A stretch of DNA of 37,318 nt from Prevotella sp. (GCA_017615355.1 JAGAAJ010000045.1:1-37318), one strand, 5' to 3'. Shown: positions 1 to 7,978, counted from the first letter of the stretch. Made by a program: numbers and translations. Notes: generated by a model not told the origin, from the sequence alone.

Positions 1-138
1 CGTCAGGCCAGATGTTTGCCTCGGGCTTCCTTCAGATTCCGTCTCGCGGCGGACACCCTTGCCTCCGGCTGGACGCTTCCCGCTATAAGGGCGCGTTAGG
101 GACTTACACCCGTTAGAGTACGTTCGTGCTGGACGAAC
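1..138 (-). mobile_element. Group II intron, 5' part (runs off left edge)
   Basis: Read on the minus strand from about 138, the sequence has the look of the 5' domain I of a bacterial group II intron. It has a GTTCG-type start, a 'GTGTAAGTCCC' segment, then 'GGAGGCAAGGGTGTCC', a short GC-rich hairpin and 'GGAATCTGAAGGAAGC'. I recognise this arrangement from introns that carry an ltrA-type reverse transcriptase in Bacteroidetes. Only the first ~138 nt are in the window, so the maturase and the 3' end are not visible. The 5' boundary lies 3-4 nt beyond the T-run of the neighbouring terminator. No reading frame here is convincing. The intron class cannot be fixed from this fragment. Confidence 0.65.
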
Positions 139-141
139 CAA

Positions 142-172
142 GAAAAAAGCTCCCGTTGCAGGGAGCTTTCTT
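142..172 (-). terminator. Rho-independent terminator of the MuiA-like gene
   Basis: Inverted repeat AAAGCTCCC / GGGAGCTTT (9 bp, 6-nt loop, 146-169) is followed on the minus strand by a T-run (plus-strand A-run 143-148). It lies about 20 nt after the stop codon of the minus-strand gene ending at 188. A shorter T-rich stretch on the plus strand may make it partly bidirectional. Confidence 0.85.
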
Positions 173-187
173 CTTTTCTGTCAGCAT

Positions 188-2095
188 TTACTCAATATTG
201 AGGCGGCGGCTCTTGGGATACTTCACCTTGTATTGCAGCACCAGCTCGCGCTGCTCACCAGCCTGCAACTGCAGAGGCCAGGTGACGATGCCTGTTTCCT
301 TGTCGCGCAGGCCGCCGCTCAGCTCTTCGACGGTCACCTCGATGCCAGTATTACGTGACACAGGTGTCTGGTCGAAGACGGTGATGTTGACAGCCTCTCG
401 ACGGGTGTTCTTCACAGTGATGCGCCAGGTGAGCGTCTGCTCCTGATTGCTGCCGAAGAAGCGGCGCGTCGACGACTCGTTCACCTTGGTGCGCTGTACG
501 CGGATGCTCTGGTCGCGGCCCAACGAGAAGTGCAGCGTGTCGCTGGCAGCATTGGGATCGACGATGCTCTTGCCCACGAAGGAGTTGTCGAAGTAGATGT
601 TGGCCTCGCCCTCCATGAGGTTGAGTTTCTGCCAATCGGTAGCGTCGGCCACGAGGAAGGCCTCCTTGTCAATCTTCGGGATGCCGCGATACTCGTAGCT
701 GGCGGGCAGCTGATAGCGGGCTATCTCGGTGGTGGTGGTCTTTCCGCCGTCGGGCAATGTCAGCAGCTGCTTGATCTCGAACTCATAGCCGAACTGTGCC
801 TGCTGCTGCTCAACGGCCACTACGTCGCTCTCTTCCATCCTGGGAGCGGCAGCGGCTTCCCTCATCATCATCCTCTCCTCCTGAATCATAGGCTCGGCGG
901 CAGCACTGGCCTTGGCGCGGCCCTTCTTTCTAGTGCCATAGCCCACGACGACAACCTCATTCAGCGTCATATCGTCTTCCTTCAGGCTGATGTTGAGTGT
1001 AGATCCCGGCGAGACAGTACGTGTCTGGCTCACATATCCTACATAGGAGAAGGTAAGCTGGCGGCTGCCCTGCGGCAGGGTGATGGAGTAGTTGCCGTCG
1101 ATGTCGGAGACCGTACCAAGATGTGTGCCTTTTACCAAAACAGAGGCGCCGATGATGGGCGTGCCGTCGCTGGCATCGATAATTTTGCCGCTGACGGTAT
1201 TGCCGTCGATATCAACGTCGTAGTTGGGAGCTGCCAGGCCATAGTCGAGCCAGTAGGTCTTCAGCTGCGGCGCCACGTTGCTGCGGTTGGGATTGGCGGA
1301 GGAGAGCAGCACGGGCACATTCTTCCATTCCTCCTTGGTGTTCTGATAGATATTGGCCTTGTAGGAGAGGGTGAGCGGCTGTCCCGTGCCATCTGAGCGA
1401 ACATCGTAGGAAGGATACCATCCAGCGTTCTTCACATAATAAGTAATGTCGAAGTCGGCACGGCCTGCCTGCTGAGCATCCACCTTGACGTCCACCTCAG
1501 TAGCAGAGGTGAGTTTAATACGCGAGATGGAGTCGAGCACTTCCTGCTTCTTCGTCAGCTCCTCGTTGAGTTTCAGCATCTCGTCGTCGATGTCCTGCGT
1601 GCGCTTCTTCAGCGACAGCAGCTCCTGCGAGTAGTAGTTGTTCAGCTCCTTGATGTTGGCCAGCGGCGTAGCCACGGTGCGGCTGGCCACAGAGCAGTTG
1701 GTCTTCACCAGCTCCAGCTGTGAGGCCACCACCTCTTTCTCGTCCTTGGCCTGCTGAATCTTGCGTTGCACGGCCTTCACGGCGTCCTCGGCCTGATGCA
1801 GGCGTTTCATCTGCTCCACGGAGTCAGGATGCACGGTGCGATGGGTCACACCCAGCACGGTGAGCTTTCCACGAGCCTTCAACTGCATACTCTTGCGGTC
1901 CATGTAGGGCGACATGCCGGTGAAGGTGATCACCTGCTCGCCAGCCACCAACTGTACGCTCTTCGAGCGCACCACCTGAGCGCCATTGGCAAACACCGTT
2001 ACACGCTCAATCGAGGCCGTCTGCTTCTCGGCGGCCATTGCCAGCCCTGCCATCATCAGACAGACCAGCGTCATTTTGATTCTTCGAGTTGTCAT
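188..2095 (-). CDS. MuiA-like DUF4140/DUF4139 protein with inserted carboxypeptidase-regulatory-like domain
   Basis: 635-aa protein. The ATG at 2095 (MTTRRIK...) is chosen because it gives a signal peptide ending near GLAMAA and sits about 30 nt behind a promoter; the frame stays open further upstream. The N-terminal part (ASIERVTVFANGAQVVRS, then a long coiled coil with E/K/Q-rich helices) matches the DUF4140 region of the 'mucoidy inhibitor MuiA' family. The C-terminal half is the DUF4139 beta-rich domain (DITYYVKNAGWYPSYDVR...). Between them lies about 90 aa of CarboxypepD_reg-like sequence (GKIIDASDGTPIIGASVLVKG) ending in LNEVVVVGYGTRKKG, the motif normally seen at the start of SusC/TonB-dependent receptors. 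Role is unknown; cell-envelope function is inferred from the signal peptide and domain types. The family name comes from a distant homologue and does not define a function here. Confidence 0.8.
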   Translation of the reverse strand: MTTRRIKMTLVCLMMAGLAMAAEKQTASIERVTVFANGAQVVRSKSVQLVAGEQVITFTGMSPYMDRKSMQLKARGKLTVLGVTHRTVHPDSVEQMKRLHQAEDAVKAVQRKIQQAKDEKEVVASQLELVKTNCSVASRTVATPLANIKELNNYYSQELLSLKKRTQDIDDEMLKLNEELTKKQEVLDSISRIKLTSATEVDVKVDAQQAGRADFDITYYVKNAGWYPSYDVRSDGTGQPLTLSYKANIYQNTKEEWKNVPVLLSSANPNRSNVAPQLKTYWLDYGLAAPNYDVDIDGNTVSGKIIDASDGTPIIGASVLVKGTHLGTVSDIDGNYSITLPQGSRQLTFSYVGYVSQTRTVSPGSTLNISLKEDDMTLNEVVVVGYGTRKKGRAKASAAAEPMIQEERMMMREAAAAPRMEESDVVAVEQQQAQFGYEFEIKQLLTLPDGGKTTTTEIARYQLPASYEYRGIPKIDKEAFLVADATDWQKLNLMEGEANIYFDNSFVGKSIVDPNAASDTLHFSLGRDQSIRVQRTKVNESSTRRFFGSNQEQTLTWRITVKNTRREAVNITVFDQTPVSRNTGIEVTVEELSGGLRDKETGIVTWPLQLQAGEQRELVLQYKVKYPKSRRLNIE

Positions 2096-2124
2096 TTTGA
2101 AACAGAATTGGTTGTTTGTATTTG

Positions 2125-2156
2125 CAAAGATAAACAAATTCCCAATATCAGCAAAA
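2125..2156 (-). promoter_or_regulatory. Promoter of the MuiA-like gene
   Basis: Minus-strand TATCTTTG (2132-2125) fits the Bacteroidetes -7 consensus TAnnTTTG. TTTTG at 2156-2152 sits 19 nt upstream as a -33 element. The start codon at 2095 is about 30 nt downstream. Confidence 0.75.
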
Positions 2157-2171
2157 TTTTTGATGAAATAA

Positions 2172-2202
2172 TTGGCCATATGGAAATAAAAGTGTAATTT
2201 TG
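2172..2202 (+). promoter_or_regulatory. Promoter of serC-serA
   Basis: TAATTTTG at 2195-2202 fits the -7 consensus, with TTGG at 2172-2175 as a plausible -33 element and a 19-nt spacer. The predicted leader to the serC ATG (2257) is about 50 nt and A/T-rich. It is divergent from the MuiA-like promoter. Confidence 0.7.
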
Positions 2203-2256
2203 CGCCGTATTTCAGGAACCAAATTTTTTAATCAAATAAACATTCTAAAAAAAATC

Positions 2257-3324
2257 ATGAAGAAGTACAACTTCAACGCTGGTCCGTCGATGCTTCCCCG
2301 TGAGGTCATCGAGGCCACTGCCCAACAGTGTTTAGACTTCAATGGCTCAGGTCTCTCCCTGATGGAGATCAGCCACCGTGCAAAGGATTTCCAGCCCGTC
2401 GTCGACGAGGCCGTGGCTCTGGTGAAAGAGCTGCTGCAGGTGCCCGAAGGCTATAGTGTCATCTTCCTTGGCGGCGGTGCCTCTTTGGAGTTCTGCATGA
2501 TTCCCTATAACTTCCTCATCAAGAAGGCAGCCTACCTCAACACCGGCGTGTGGGCCAAGAAGGCCATGAAGGAGGCCAAACTCTTCGGCGAGGTGGTGGA
2601 AGTGGCCAGCTCGGCTGATGCCAACTACACTTTCATCCCCAAGGACTGGACGGTGCCCGCCGATGCCGACTACCTGCACATCACCACCAACAATACTATC
2701 TACGGCACGGAGATCCGCAAGGACCTCGACGTCAGCGTGCCCCTGATTGCCGACATGTCGTCAGACTTCATGAGCCGTCCCGTCGACGTCAGCAAGTACG
2801 ACGCCATCTATGCCGGCGCACAGAAGAACCTCTCGATGGCCGGTGTGACCATCGTCATCCTGAAGGACGAGAAGCTGGGCAAGGCCCCGCGTCCCATCCC
2901 CACTATGCTCGACTATCGTACACACGTTGAGAAGGGCTCGATGTTCAACACACCTCCCGTAGTGCCCATCTACTGCGCCCTCGAGAACCTGCGCTGGATC
3001 AAGCGTCAGGGTGGCCTGGAGGCTATGGACAAGCTGGCCAAGCAGCGTGCCGAGATCGTATACGGCGAGATCGACCGCAACAAGCTCTTCGTCGGCACCG
3101 CTAAGGAGGAGGACCGCTCGCTGATGAACCTCTGCTTCGTCATGGCCGACGAGTACAAAGAGCTGGAGAAGGAGTTCCTCGACTTCGCCGTCTCGAAGGG
3201 AATGGTCGGTGTGAAGGGTCACCGCTCAGTCGGCGGCTTCCGCGCCAGCTGCTACAATGCCCAGACCATCGAAGGCTGCAACGCCCTCGTAGCTTGCATG
3301 AAGGAATTTGAGGCAAAACATTAA
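2257..3324 (+). CDS. serC: Phosphoserine aminotransferase
   Basis: 355 aa, normal length for SerC. The enzyme makes 3-phosphoserine from 3-phosphohydroxypyruvate and glutamate, the second step of serine synthesis, and family members can also serve pyridoxal phosphate synthesis. Seen: the N-terminal signature [19 protein letters not shown] (cofactor phosphate binding), and the Schiff-base lysine in [11 protein letters not shown] (about residue 190). The C-terminal [15 protein letters not shown] is the family's substrate-binding end. The start is the ATG before KKYNFNAGP; the frame is open further upstream but that part is the leader. serA follows after 14 nt, and the two genes form an operon that ends at the terminator at 4295. 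Confidence 0.97.
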   Translation: MKKYNFNAGPSMLPREVIEATAQQCLDFNGSGLSLMEISHRAKDFQPVVDEAVALVKELLQVPEGYSVIFLGGGASLEFCMIPYNFLIKKAAYLNTGVWAKKAMKEAKLFGEVVEVASSADANYTFIPKDWTVPADADYLHITTNNTIYGTEIRKDLDVSVPLIADMSSDFMSRPVDVSKYDAIYAGAQKNLSMAGVTIVILKDEKLGKAPRPIPTMLDYRTHVEKGSMFNTPPVVPIYCALENLRWIKRQGGLEAMDKLAKQRAEIVYGEIDRNKLFVGTAKEEDRSLMNLCFVMADEYKELEKEFLDFAVSKGMVGVKGHRSVGGFRASCYNAQTIEGCNALVACMKEFEAKH

Positions 3325-3338
3325 GTATTATTGAAGTT

Positions 3339-4256
3339 ATGAAGATTCTTGTAGCAACAGAAAAGCCTTTCGCAGCAGCTGCTGTGAATGGCATCAAGGC
3401 AGAAGTAGAGGCAGCCGGCAATGAGCTCGCTCTGCTGGAGAAATATACCGAGAAGGCACAGCTGCTCGACGCAGTAAAGGATGCCGACGCCCTGATCATC
3501 CGCTCGGACAAGGTCGACGCCGAGGTGCTCGACGCAGCCAAGCAGCTGAAGATTGTGGTTCGTGCAGGTGCCGGTTATGACAACATCGACCTCGCCGCAG
3601 CCACCGCCCACAACGTAGTGGCTGAGAACACCCCCGGACAGAACGCCAACGCCGTGGCCGAGCTCGTCTTCGGTCTGCTGGTGATGGCCGTCCGCGGCTT
3701 CTACAACGGCAAGAGCGGCAGCGAGCTGCTCGGCAAGAAGCTGGGCATCCTCGCCTTCGGTAATGTAGGTCGCAACGTGGCCCGCATCGCCAAGGGCTTC
3801 GGCATGGATGTCTATGCCTTCGACGCCTACTGCCCCGCAGAGGTCATCGAGAAGGCCGGTGTGCACGCCGTAGCCAATCAGGACGCACTCTTCGAGACCT
3901 GCGACGTCGTCAGCCTGCACATCCCCGCCACGCCCGAGACCAAGCAGAGCATCAACTACGCCCTCGTCGGCAAGATGAAGAAAGGCGGCATCCTCGTGAA
4001 CACCGCCCGCAAGGAAGTCATCAACGAGCCCGAGCTGCTGAAGCTGATGGCAGAGCGTGAGGACCTGAAGTTCGTCACCGACATCATGCCCGATGCCAAC
4101 GAAGAGTTCGCCAAGTTCGAAGGCCGCTATTTCTCCACCCCGAAGAAAATGGGCGCCCAGACGGCCGAGGCCAACATCAATGCCGGCATCGCCGCCGCCA
4201 AGCAGATCAACGCCTTCTTCAAGGACGGCGACACCCGCTTCCAGGTGAACAAGTAA
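3339..4256 (+). CDS. serA: D-3-phosphoglycerate dehydrogenase, short Lys-type
   Basis: 305 aa, the short form without a C-terminal ACT domain, so the serine feedback domain of E. coli SerA is absent. It oxidises 3-phosphoglycerate to phosphohydroxypyruvate with NAD. Seen: VVRAGAGYDNID, the Rossmann motif LGILAFGNVGRNVARIAKGF, and the active-site Arg in VNTARKEVI (about R224). The usual TPH(I/V)GA histidine is replaced: the segment reads TPKKMGAQT (K269/K270). The usual 'DVFPxEP' glutamate segment reads DIMPDAN. This matches the Lys-containing PGDH group known from Bacteroidetes and Entamoeba histolytica. The pairing with serC supports the assignment. Confidence 0.95.
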   Translation: MKILVATEKPFAAAAVNGIKAEVEAAGNELALLEKYTEKAQLLDAVKDADALIIRSDKVDAEVLDAAKQLKIVVRAGAGYDNIDLAAATAHNVVAENTPGQNANAVAELVFGLLVMAVRGFYNGKSGSELLGKKLGILAFGNVGRNVARIAKGFGMDVYAFDAYCPAEVIEKAGVHAVANQDALFETCDVVSLHIPATPETKQSINYALVGKMKKGGILVNTARKEVINEPELLKLMAEREDLKFVTDIMPDANEEFAKFEGRYFSTPKKMGAQTAEANINAGIAAAKQINAFFKDGDTRFQVNK

Positions 4257-4294
4257 TTTCCCGATTCCTTTAGGAAAGCGACGAATCTACGTTT

Positions 4295-4326
4295 AGCCCC
4301 CGATTTCGGGGGCTTTTTCGTTTTTT
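4295..4326 (+). terminator. Rho-independent terminator of serC-serA
   Basis: Perfect 8-bp stem AGCCCCCG / CGGGGGCT (4295-4302 and 4307-4314) with an ATTT loop, followed by a T-rich tract (TTTTTCGTTTTTT). It lies 38 nt after the serA stop. Confidence 0.95.
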
Positions 4327-4371
4327 GCCCAGAAAAATGAGTTTTCCTTTTGTATTTCTCTCAACTTTTCG

Positions 4372-4379
4372 TAACTTTG
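4372..4379 (+). promoter_or_regulatory. -7 element of the methyltransferase-fusion gene
   Basis: TAACTTTG ends only 8 nt before the ATG at 4388. By the Bacteroidetes consensus, transcription would start about 3-5 nt before the start codon, so the message should be almost leaderless. Confidence 0.7.
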
Positions 4380-4387
4380 CCACATCT

Positions 4388-7225
4388 ATGAACACTTGGA
4401 AAACTAATCTTGAAGAAACGAAACGGCGATACGTCGACTGGTGGAGCCACAAGGGCATCGTCATCAATATGTGGGAGCACTTCCAACAGGGCGTGAAGCC
4501 ACATGCCGACGTGCCCCAGCCGAAGCCCTATAAAGATCTGAACCAGCGATGGTTTGACCCTGCATGGCGCGCCGAATATCTCGACTGGTATGTGGCACAC
4601 TCCTGTCTAAAGGCCGACATCCTGCCTGTGGCGAATACTCAGCTGGGGCCCGGCTCGTTGGCCGCCATCCTCGGCGGTGTGTTCGAGGGAGGCGAGGACA
4701 CCATCTGGATTCATCCCAACCCGCAGTTTACTGACGACATCGTCTTTAACCCGCAGCATCCTAACTGGCTGCTGCACAAGGAACTGCTGCGTGCCTGCAA
4801 GCAGAAGGCGCAGGGACACTACTATGTGGGGATGCCCGACCTGATGGAGGGCCTCGACGTGCTGGCCGCCCTGAAAGGCACCGACCAGGTGCTGATGGAC
4901 ACGGTGATGCAGCCAGAGGTGGTGGAGCGACAGATGCAGCAGATCAACGACATCTACTTCCAGGTGTTCGACGAGCTCTACGACATCATCCGCGAAGGCG
5001 ACGAGATGGCTTTCTGCTACTTCTCTTCGTGGGCTCCTGGCAAGATGACGAAGCTGCAGAGCGACATCTCGACGATGATCAGCACCGACGACTACCGTCG
5101 CTTCGTGCAGCCTTTCATCCGCGAGCAATGCCAAAGAATTCCCTATACCCTCTATCATCTCGACGGCGTGGGCGCTATGCGCCATCTCGACGCGCTGCTG
5201 GAGATTGACGAGCTGAATGCCATCCAATGGACACCCGGCGTGGGCGAGCCGCAGGGCGGCAGTCCAAAGTGGTACGACCTCTATCGCCGCATCCTCAACG
5301 CCGGCAAGAGTGTGATGGCCTGCTGGGTGACACTCGACGAGCTGCGCCCATTGCTCGACGCCATCGGCACCGACGGCGTGCATATCGAGATGGACTTCCA
5401 TAACGAAGAGGAGGTGGAAAAGGCGATGGAAATAGTGGAAAATAAGAATAATAGTCTCTCCCCCAACCCCTCCCTGCCCTGCAAGCATCCTTTGACCGAG
5501 CAGGAGAGTCTTCTTCTCCTCGACGGCGCGATGGGCACGATGATTCAGCAGCACAAGCTAAGCGAGGAGGACTATCGCGGCAAGCCATTCGCCAACCACC
5601 CCACCGACCTGAAGGGCTGCAACGACGTGCTCGTGCTAACAGCTCCAGCCATCGTAGGTGGCATCCACAAGAAATATCTGGAGTCCGGTGCGGACATCAT
5701 CGAGACAAACACGTTCAACGCTCAGCGCATCTCCCTCGGTGACTACGGTCTGCAGGAGCACGTGCGCGACATCAATCTGGCCGCTGCACGACTCGCCCGT
5801 CAATACGCCGTTGCATTCTCCTCGCCGGACAAGCCCCGATTTGTAGCCGGCAGCATAGGTCCCACCAGCCGCACTTTTATAGGCGTAGAGGGGAAAGCAA
5901 ACCGCGACCAGTTTGCCGTTGCACTGAGAAACGCCTACGAGGAGCAGATACTGGCGCTGGCCGACGGCGGCATCGATGCCCTGCTCATCGAGACCATCTT
6001 CGACGTGGAGAACGCCCGCATAGCTATCGAGGCCGCCAGAAAGGTTGCCCCGCAGCTGCCGCTGATGCTCAGCTTCAGCGTATCCACGCCCGACGGCTAT
6101 AACATGCTGGGACAGAACATCCTCGATTTCCTTTCTCAACTCTCACCCCTACCCTCTCACCTCACACCTCTCACCTCTCACCTCTATTCCATCGGCATCA
6201 ACTGCGTGACCGACGTGGCCCAGATGACACCGCTCGTCAAGGAGCTGGCCCGCTTCGGCACACGTGTCAGCTTTTATCCTAACGCCGGACTGCCTGACGC
6301 CAATGGCCGCTACACAAAGACGCCCGAGAGCCTGCTTCACGACCTGTGGCCTCTGCTAGAAGGACATCATCTCAATATCGTCGGCGGCTGCTGCGGCACC
6401 ACCGACAAGCATATTGCCATGATGGCGAAGGGCATAGAGCCCGTGCCAGGGATTCGGCTGTCGCCTCTGAGGCAAGGAGCCGATATTTCTGACTTTTCTT
6501 GTAACACTAGTCATACTAGTCGAACTAGTCATACTAGTGATACTAGTACTTCTAGTCCTACTAGAAAAGAGGCTATCGCCTCCTCAAACTCCTCCCTTTT
6601 CTCCTCCATTCTCTCTGGTGACACCGACGCTGCCATAGCTGCCACCAAGGAGGCGATTGCTGCCGGAATGGAGCCGCAGACACTCATCAACGACCAGATG
6701 ATCAGCGCCATGAGCGAGGTGGGACGTCGTTTCCAAGAGGGCAAAGCCTTTGTGCCACAGCTGCTGATGGCGGGACGAGCCATGAAAGGTGCCCTGCTAG
6801 AGCTGCAACCCCTGATGGCCGGCACAACGAGGACATCGTTGGGCAAGGTGGTCATCGGCACGGTGAAAGGCGACCTTCACGACATCGGCAAGAACCTCGT
6901 GGCATCGATGCTCGAAGGCTGCGGTTTCGAGGTCATCAATATCGGCATCGACGTCGCTGCCGACAAGTTCATCGAGGCTATCCGCGAACATGAAGCCGAC
7001 ATCCTCTGCATGAGCGCCCTGCTCACCACAACGATGGGCTATATGAAGGAGGTCATCAAGGCCTTGGAGACTGCTGGCATCCGCAACAAAGTGAAGGTGA
7101 TGGTGGGCGGCGCACCTGTGACACAGGGCTTTGCCGACGAGATAGGCGCCGACGGCTATAGCGACAACGCCAACAGCGCCGTTGCCGTAGCAAAGCAGTT
7201 GTTAGGGGTGAGAGGCGAGAAGTAA
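4388..7225 (+). CDS. Three-domain methyltransferase: UroD-like, homocysteine S-methyltransferase, B12-binding
   Basis: 945 aa from the ATG at 4388, just behind the promoter. Residues ~1-360 are a UroD-like domain of the corrinoid-methyltransferase type (MWEHFQQGVKPH, YHLDGVGAMRHLDALLEI, HIEMDF). From ~375 comes a homocysteine S-methyltransferase barrel (LLLLDGAMGTMIQ) with zinc-ligand cysteines in GINCVTDV (~606) and VGGCCGTT (~666-671). From ~720 comes a MetH-type helical cap and cobalamin domain with DLHDIGKNL (base-off histidine ~830) and GGAPVT. Compared with MetH, the methylfolate domain is missing and a UroD-like domain sits in front; the reactivation domain is a separate gene facing this one. 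Inference: methyl transfer to homocysteine through bound cobalamin, with a donor handled by the UroD-like domain. The protein carries low-complexity inserts at ~355-372 (Pro/Ser linker), ~582-599 and ~706-726. Confidence 0.85.
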   Translation: MNTWKTNLEETKRRYVDWWSHKGIVINMWEHFQQGVKPHADVPQPKPYKDLNQRWFDPAWRAEYLDWYVAHSCLKADILPVANTQLGPGSLAAILGGVFEGGEDTIWIHPNPQFTDDIVFNPQHPNWLLHKELLRACKQKAQGHYYVGMPDLMEGLDVLAALKGTDQVLMDTVMQPEVVERQMQQINDIYFQVFDELYDIIREGDEMAFCYFSSWAPGKMTKLQSDISTMISTDDYRRFVQPFIREQCQRIPYTLYHLDGVGAMRHLDALLEIDELNAIQWTPGVGEPQGGSPKWYDLYRRILNAGKSVMACWVTLDELRPLLDAIGTDGVHIEMDFHNEEEVEKAMEIVENKNNSLSPNPSLPCKHPLTEQESLLLLDGAMGTMIQQHKLSEEDYRGKPFANHPTDLKGCNDVLVLTAPAIVGGIHKKYLESGADIIETNTFNAQRISLGDYGLQEHVRDINLAAARLARQYAVAFSSPDKPRFVAGSIGPTSRTFIGVEGKANRDQFAVALRNAYEEQILALADGGIDALLIETIFDVENARIAIEAARKVAPQLPLMLSFSVSTPDGYNMLGQNILDFLSQLSPLPSHLTPLTSHLYSIGINCVTDVAQMTPLVKELARFGTRVSFYPNAGLPDANGRYTKTPESLLHDLWPLLEGHHLNIVGGCCGTTDKHIAMMAKGIEPVPGIRLSPLRQGADISDFSCNTSHTSRTSHTSDTSTSSPTRKEAIASSNSSLFSSILSGDTDAAIAATKEAIAAGMEPQTLINDQMISAMSEVGRRFQEGKAFVPQLLMAGRAMKGALLELQPLMAGTTRTSLGKVVIGTVKGDLHDIGKNLVASMLEGCGFEVINIGIDVAADKFIEAIREHEADILCMSALLTTTMGYMKEVIKALETAGIRNKVKVMVGGAPVTQGFADEIGADGYSDNANSAVAVAKQLLGVRGEK
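6131..6186 (+). repeat. Heptamer repeat, in frame
   Basis: Eight imperfect 7-nt units (CTCTCAC/ACCTCTC type) inside the homocysteine-methyltransferase domain. They translate as an S-P-L-x-S-H-L pattern with a 7-residue period, just before the zinc cysteine in GINC. The same unit type recurs at 15368 and 30394. Confidence 0.9.
6503..6565 (+). repeat. 9-nt repeat (ACTAGT core), in frame
   Basis: ACTAGT occurs at 6506, 6515, 6524, 6533 and 6542, exactly 9 nt apart, followed by two degenerate units. It encodes Thr-Ser-X repeats in the linker before the B12-binding cap domain. Confidence 0.9.
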
Positions 7226-7291
7226 GAAGTAAGAGGAAAGAGGAAAGAGGAGAGAGGAAAGTGGAAAAAAGTAAGAGGTGAGAGGTGAGAG
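7201..7291 (+). repeat. Heptamer repeat filling a convergent intergenic gap
   Basis: About 13 units of 7 nt (GTAAGAG, GAAAGAG, GTGAGAG variants). The array begins inside the last codons of the methyltransferase fusion and ends at the stop codon of the convergent gene at 7293. Positions 7233-7261 are identical to 30767-30795 and to the reverse complement of 13542-13570. Confidence 0.9.
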
Positions 7292-7292
7292 A

Positions 7293-7937
7293 TTACTTCT
7301 TCCGACGCTTATAGCATTGATGCATTTCGCAGAGTCCGCAGGTATAGTCAAGCCTGCGGACTTCTTTTCCTACGCCGATGAGACCGCTGACACTCTTGAT
7401 TGGCACCATCAGCGAGCTGTCGGTGAGGCACACACCACAAGTCTGGCCAGCAAACAACGGGAAGAGCAACTGTTGCTCTGAAACGTGCCAGCCGCAGTAG
7501 CCAGGCGAGAAGCGGTTGGTGTGATGCCAGCCCAACTTGTCGATGCTCTGCTGCAGATGTTCCTCCATCCTGTCGGCACACTTCTCAGCGATGACGCTGC
7601 CCATCGCATCGGCTATGTACACACGCACCATATCTTCCAGCTCCTTCAGCCGCTGTTGCCAAGCCTCGTATTCTACACCTGCCGTGCAGATAAAGAGGGC
7701 GTAGGCTTCGCTGCCTCGCAGTTGTTGCTCAATGATGCTGCCCATGTGAAAAGCAGGCAGATTGCGACTGACGAAGAAACAAAACTGCGGCCTCAGCCAG
7801 CGGTGCACCTCGTCCATCAGGGCCTGTGTCTCACGCTGCGTCTGCTCGTCAGGTACAGCATCACCATAGCCCATCTGCTCATAGATGTCGGCAGGGGTGA
7901 TGGCCAGGTCATTGAAGGACAATTGCTTGCAGGTCAT
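7293..7937 (-). CDS. Stand-alone methionine synthase reactivation-domain protein
   Basis: 214 aa from the ATG at 7937 (MTCKQLSFNDLAI). The motif NRFSPGYCGWHVSEQQLLFPLF is the AdoMet-binding signature of the MetH C-terminal activation domain (RxSPGY), and TDSSLMVPIKSVSGLIGVG also matches that domain. The length fits the domain alone, so this is the split reactivation partner. Such a domain reductively methylates inactive cob(II)alamin using S-adenosylmethionine. The C-terminus adds YTCGLCEMHQCYKRRKK, a CxxCxxxxC cluster that classical MetH lacks; it might bind a metal. It faces the B12-binding methyltransferase fusion, which lacks this domain, so a functional pair is likely. It lies 41 nt behind the S9 peptidase gene on the same strand. 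An in-frame start at 8015 would add a low-complexity (X-I-G)n segment and overlap the peptidase; I consider it unlikely. Confidence 0.85.
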   Translation of the reverse strand: MTCKQLSFNDLAITPADIYEQMGYGDAVPDEQTQRETQALMDEVHRWLRPQFCFFVSRNLPAFHMGSIIEQQLRGSEAYALFICTAGVEYEAWQQRLKELEDMVRVYIADAMGSVIAEKCADRMEEHLQQSIDKLGWHHTNRFSPGYCGWHVSEQQLLFPLFAGQTCGVCLTDSSLMVPIKSVSGLIGVGKEVRRLDYTCGLCEMHQCYKRRKK

Positions 7938-7940
7938 AGA

Positions 7941-7976
7941 ACCAATAGGGCCAATAAGACCAATGTGGCCTATAGG
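7941..7976 (-). repeat. 9-nt repeat between peptidase and reactivation genes
   Basis: Four consecutive 9-nt units on the plus strand: CCAATAGGG, CCAATAAGA, CCAATGTGG, CCTATAGGA. They fill almost the whole 41-nt gap between two co-oriented genes. Confidence 0.85.
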
Positions 7977-7978
7977 AT

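Noticed and set aside
126-446. 106-codon open frame on the plus strand across the intron edge and terminator
   Set aside because: It runs antisense through the MuiA-like gene and through a terminator, and its sequence has no domain-like features.
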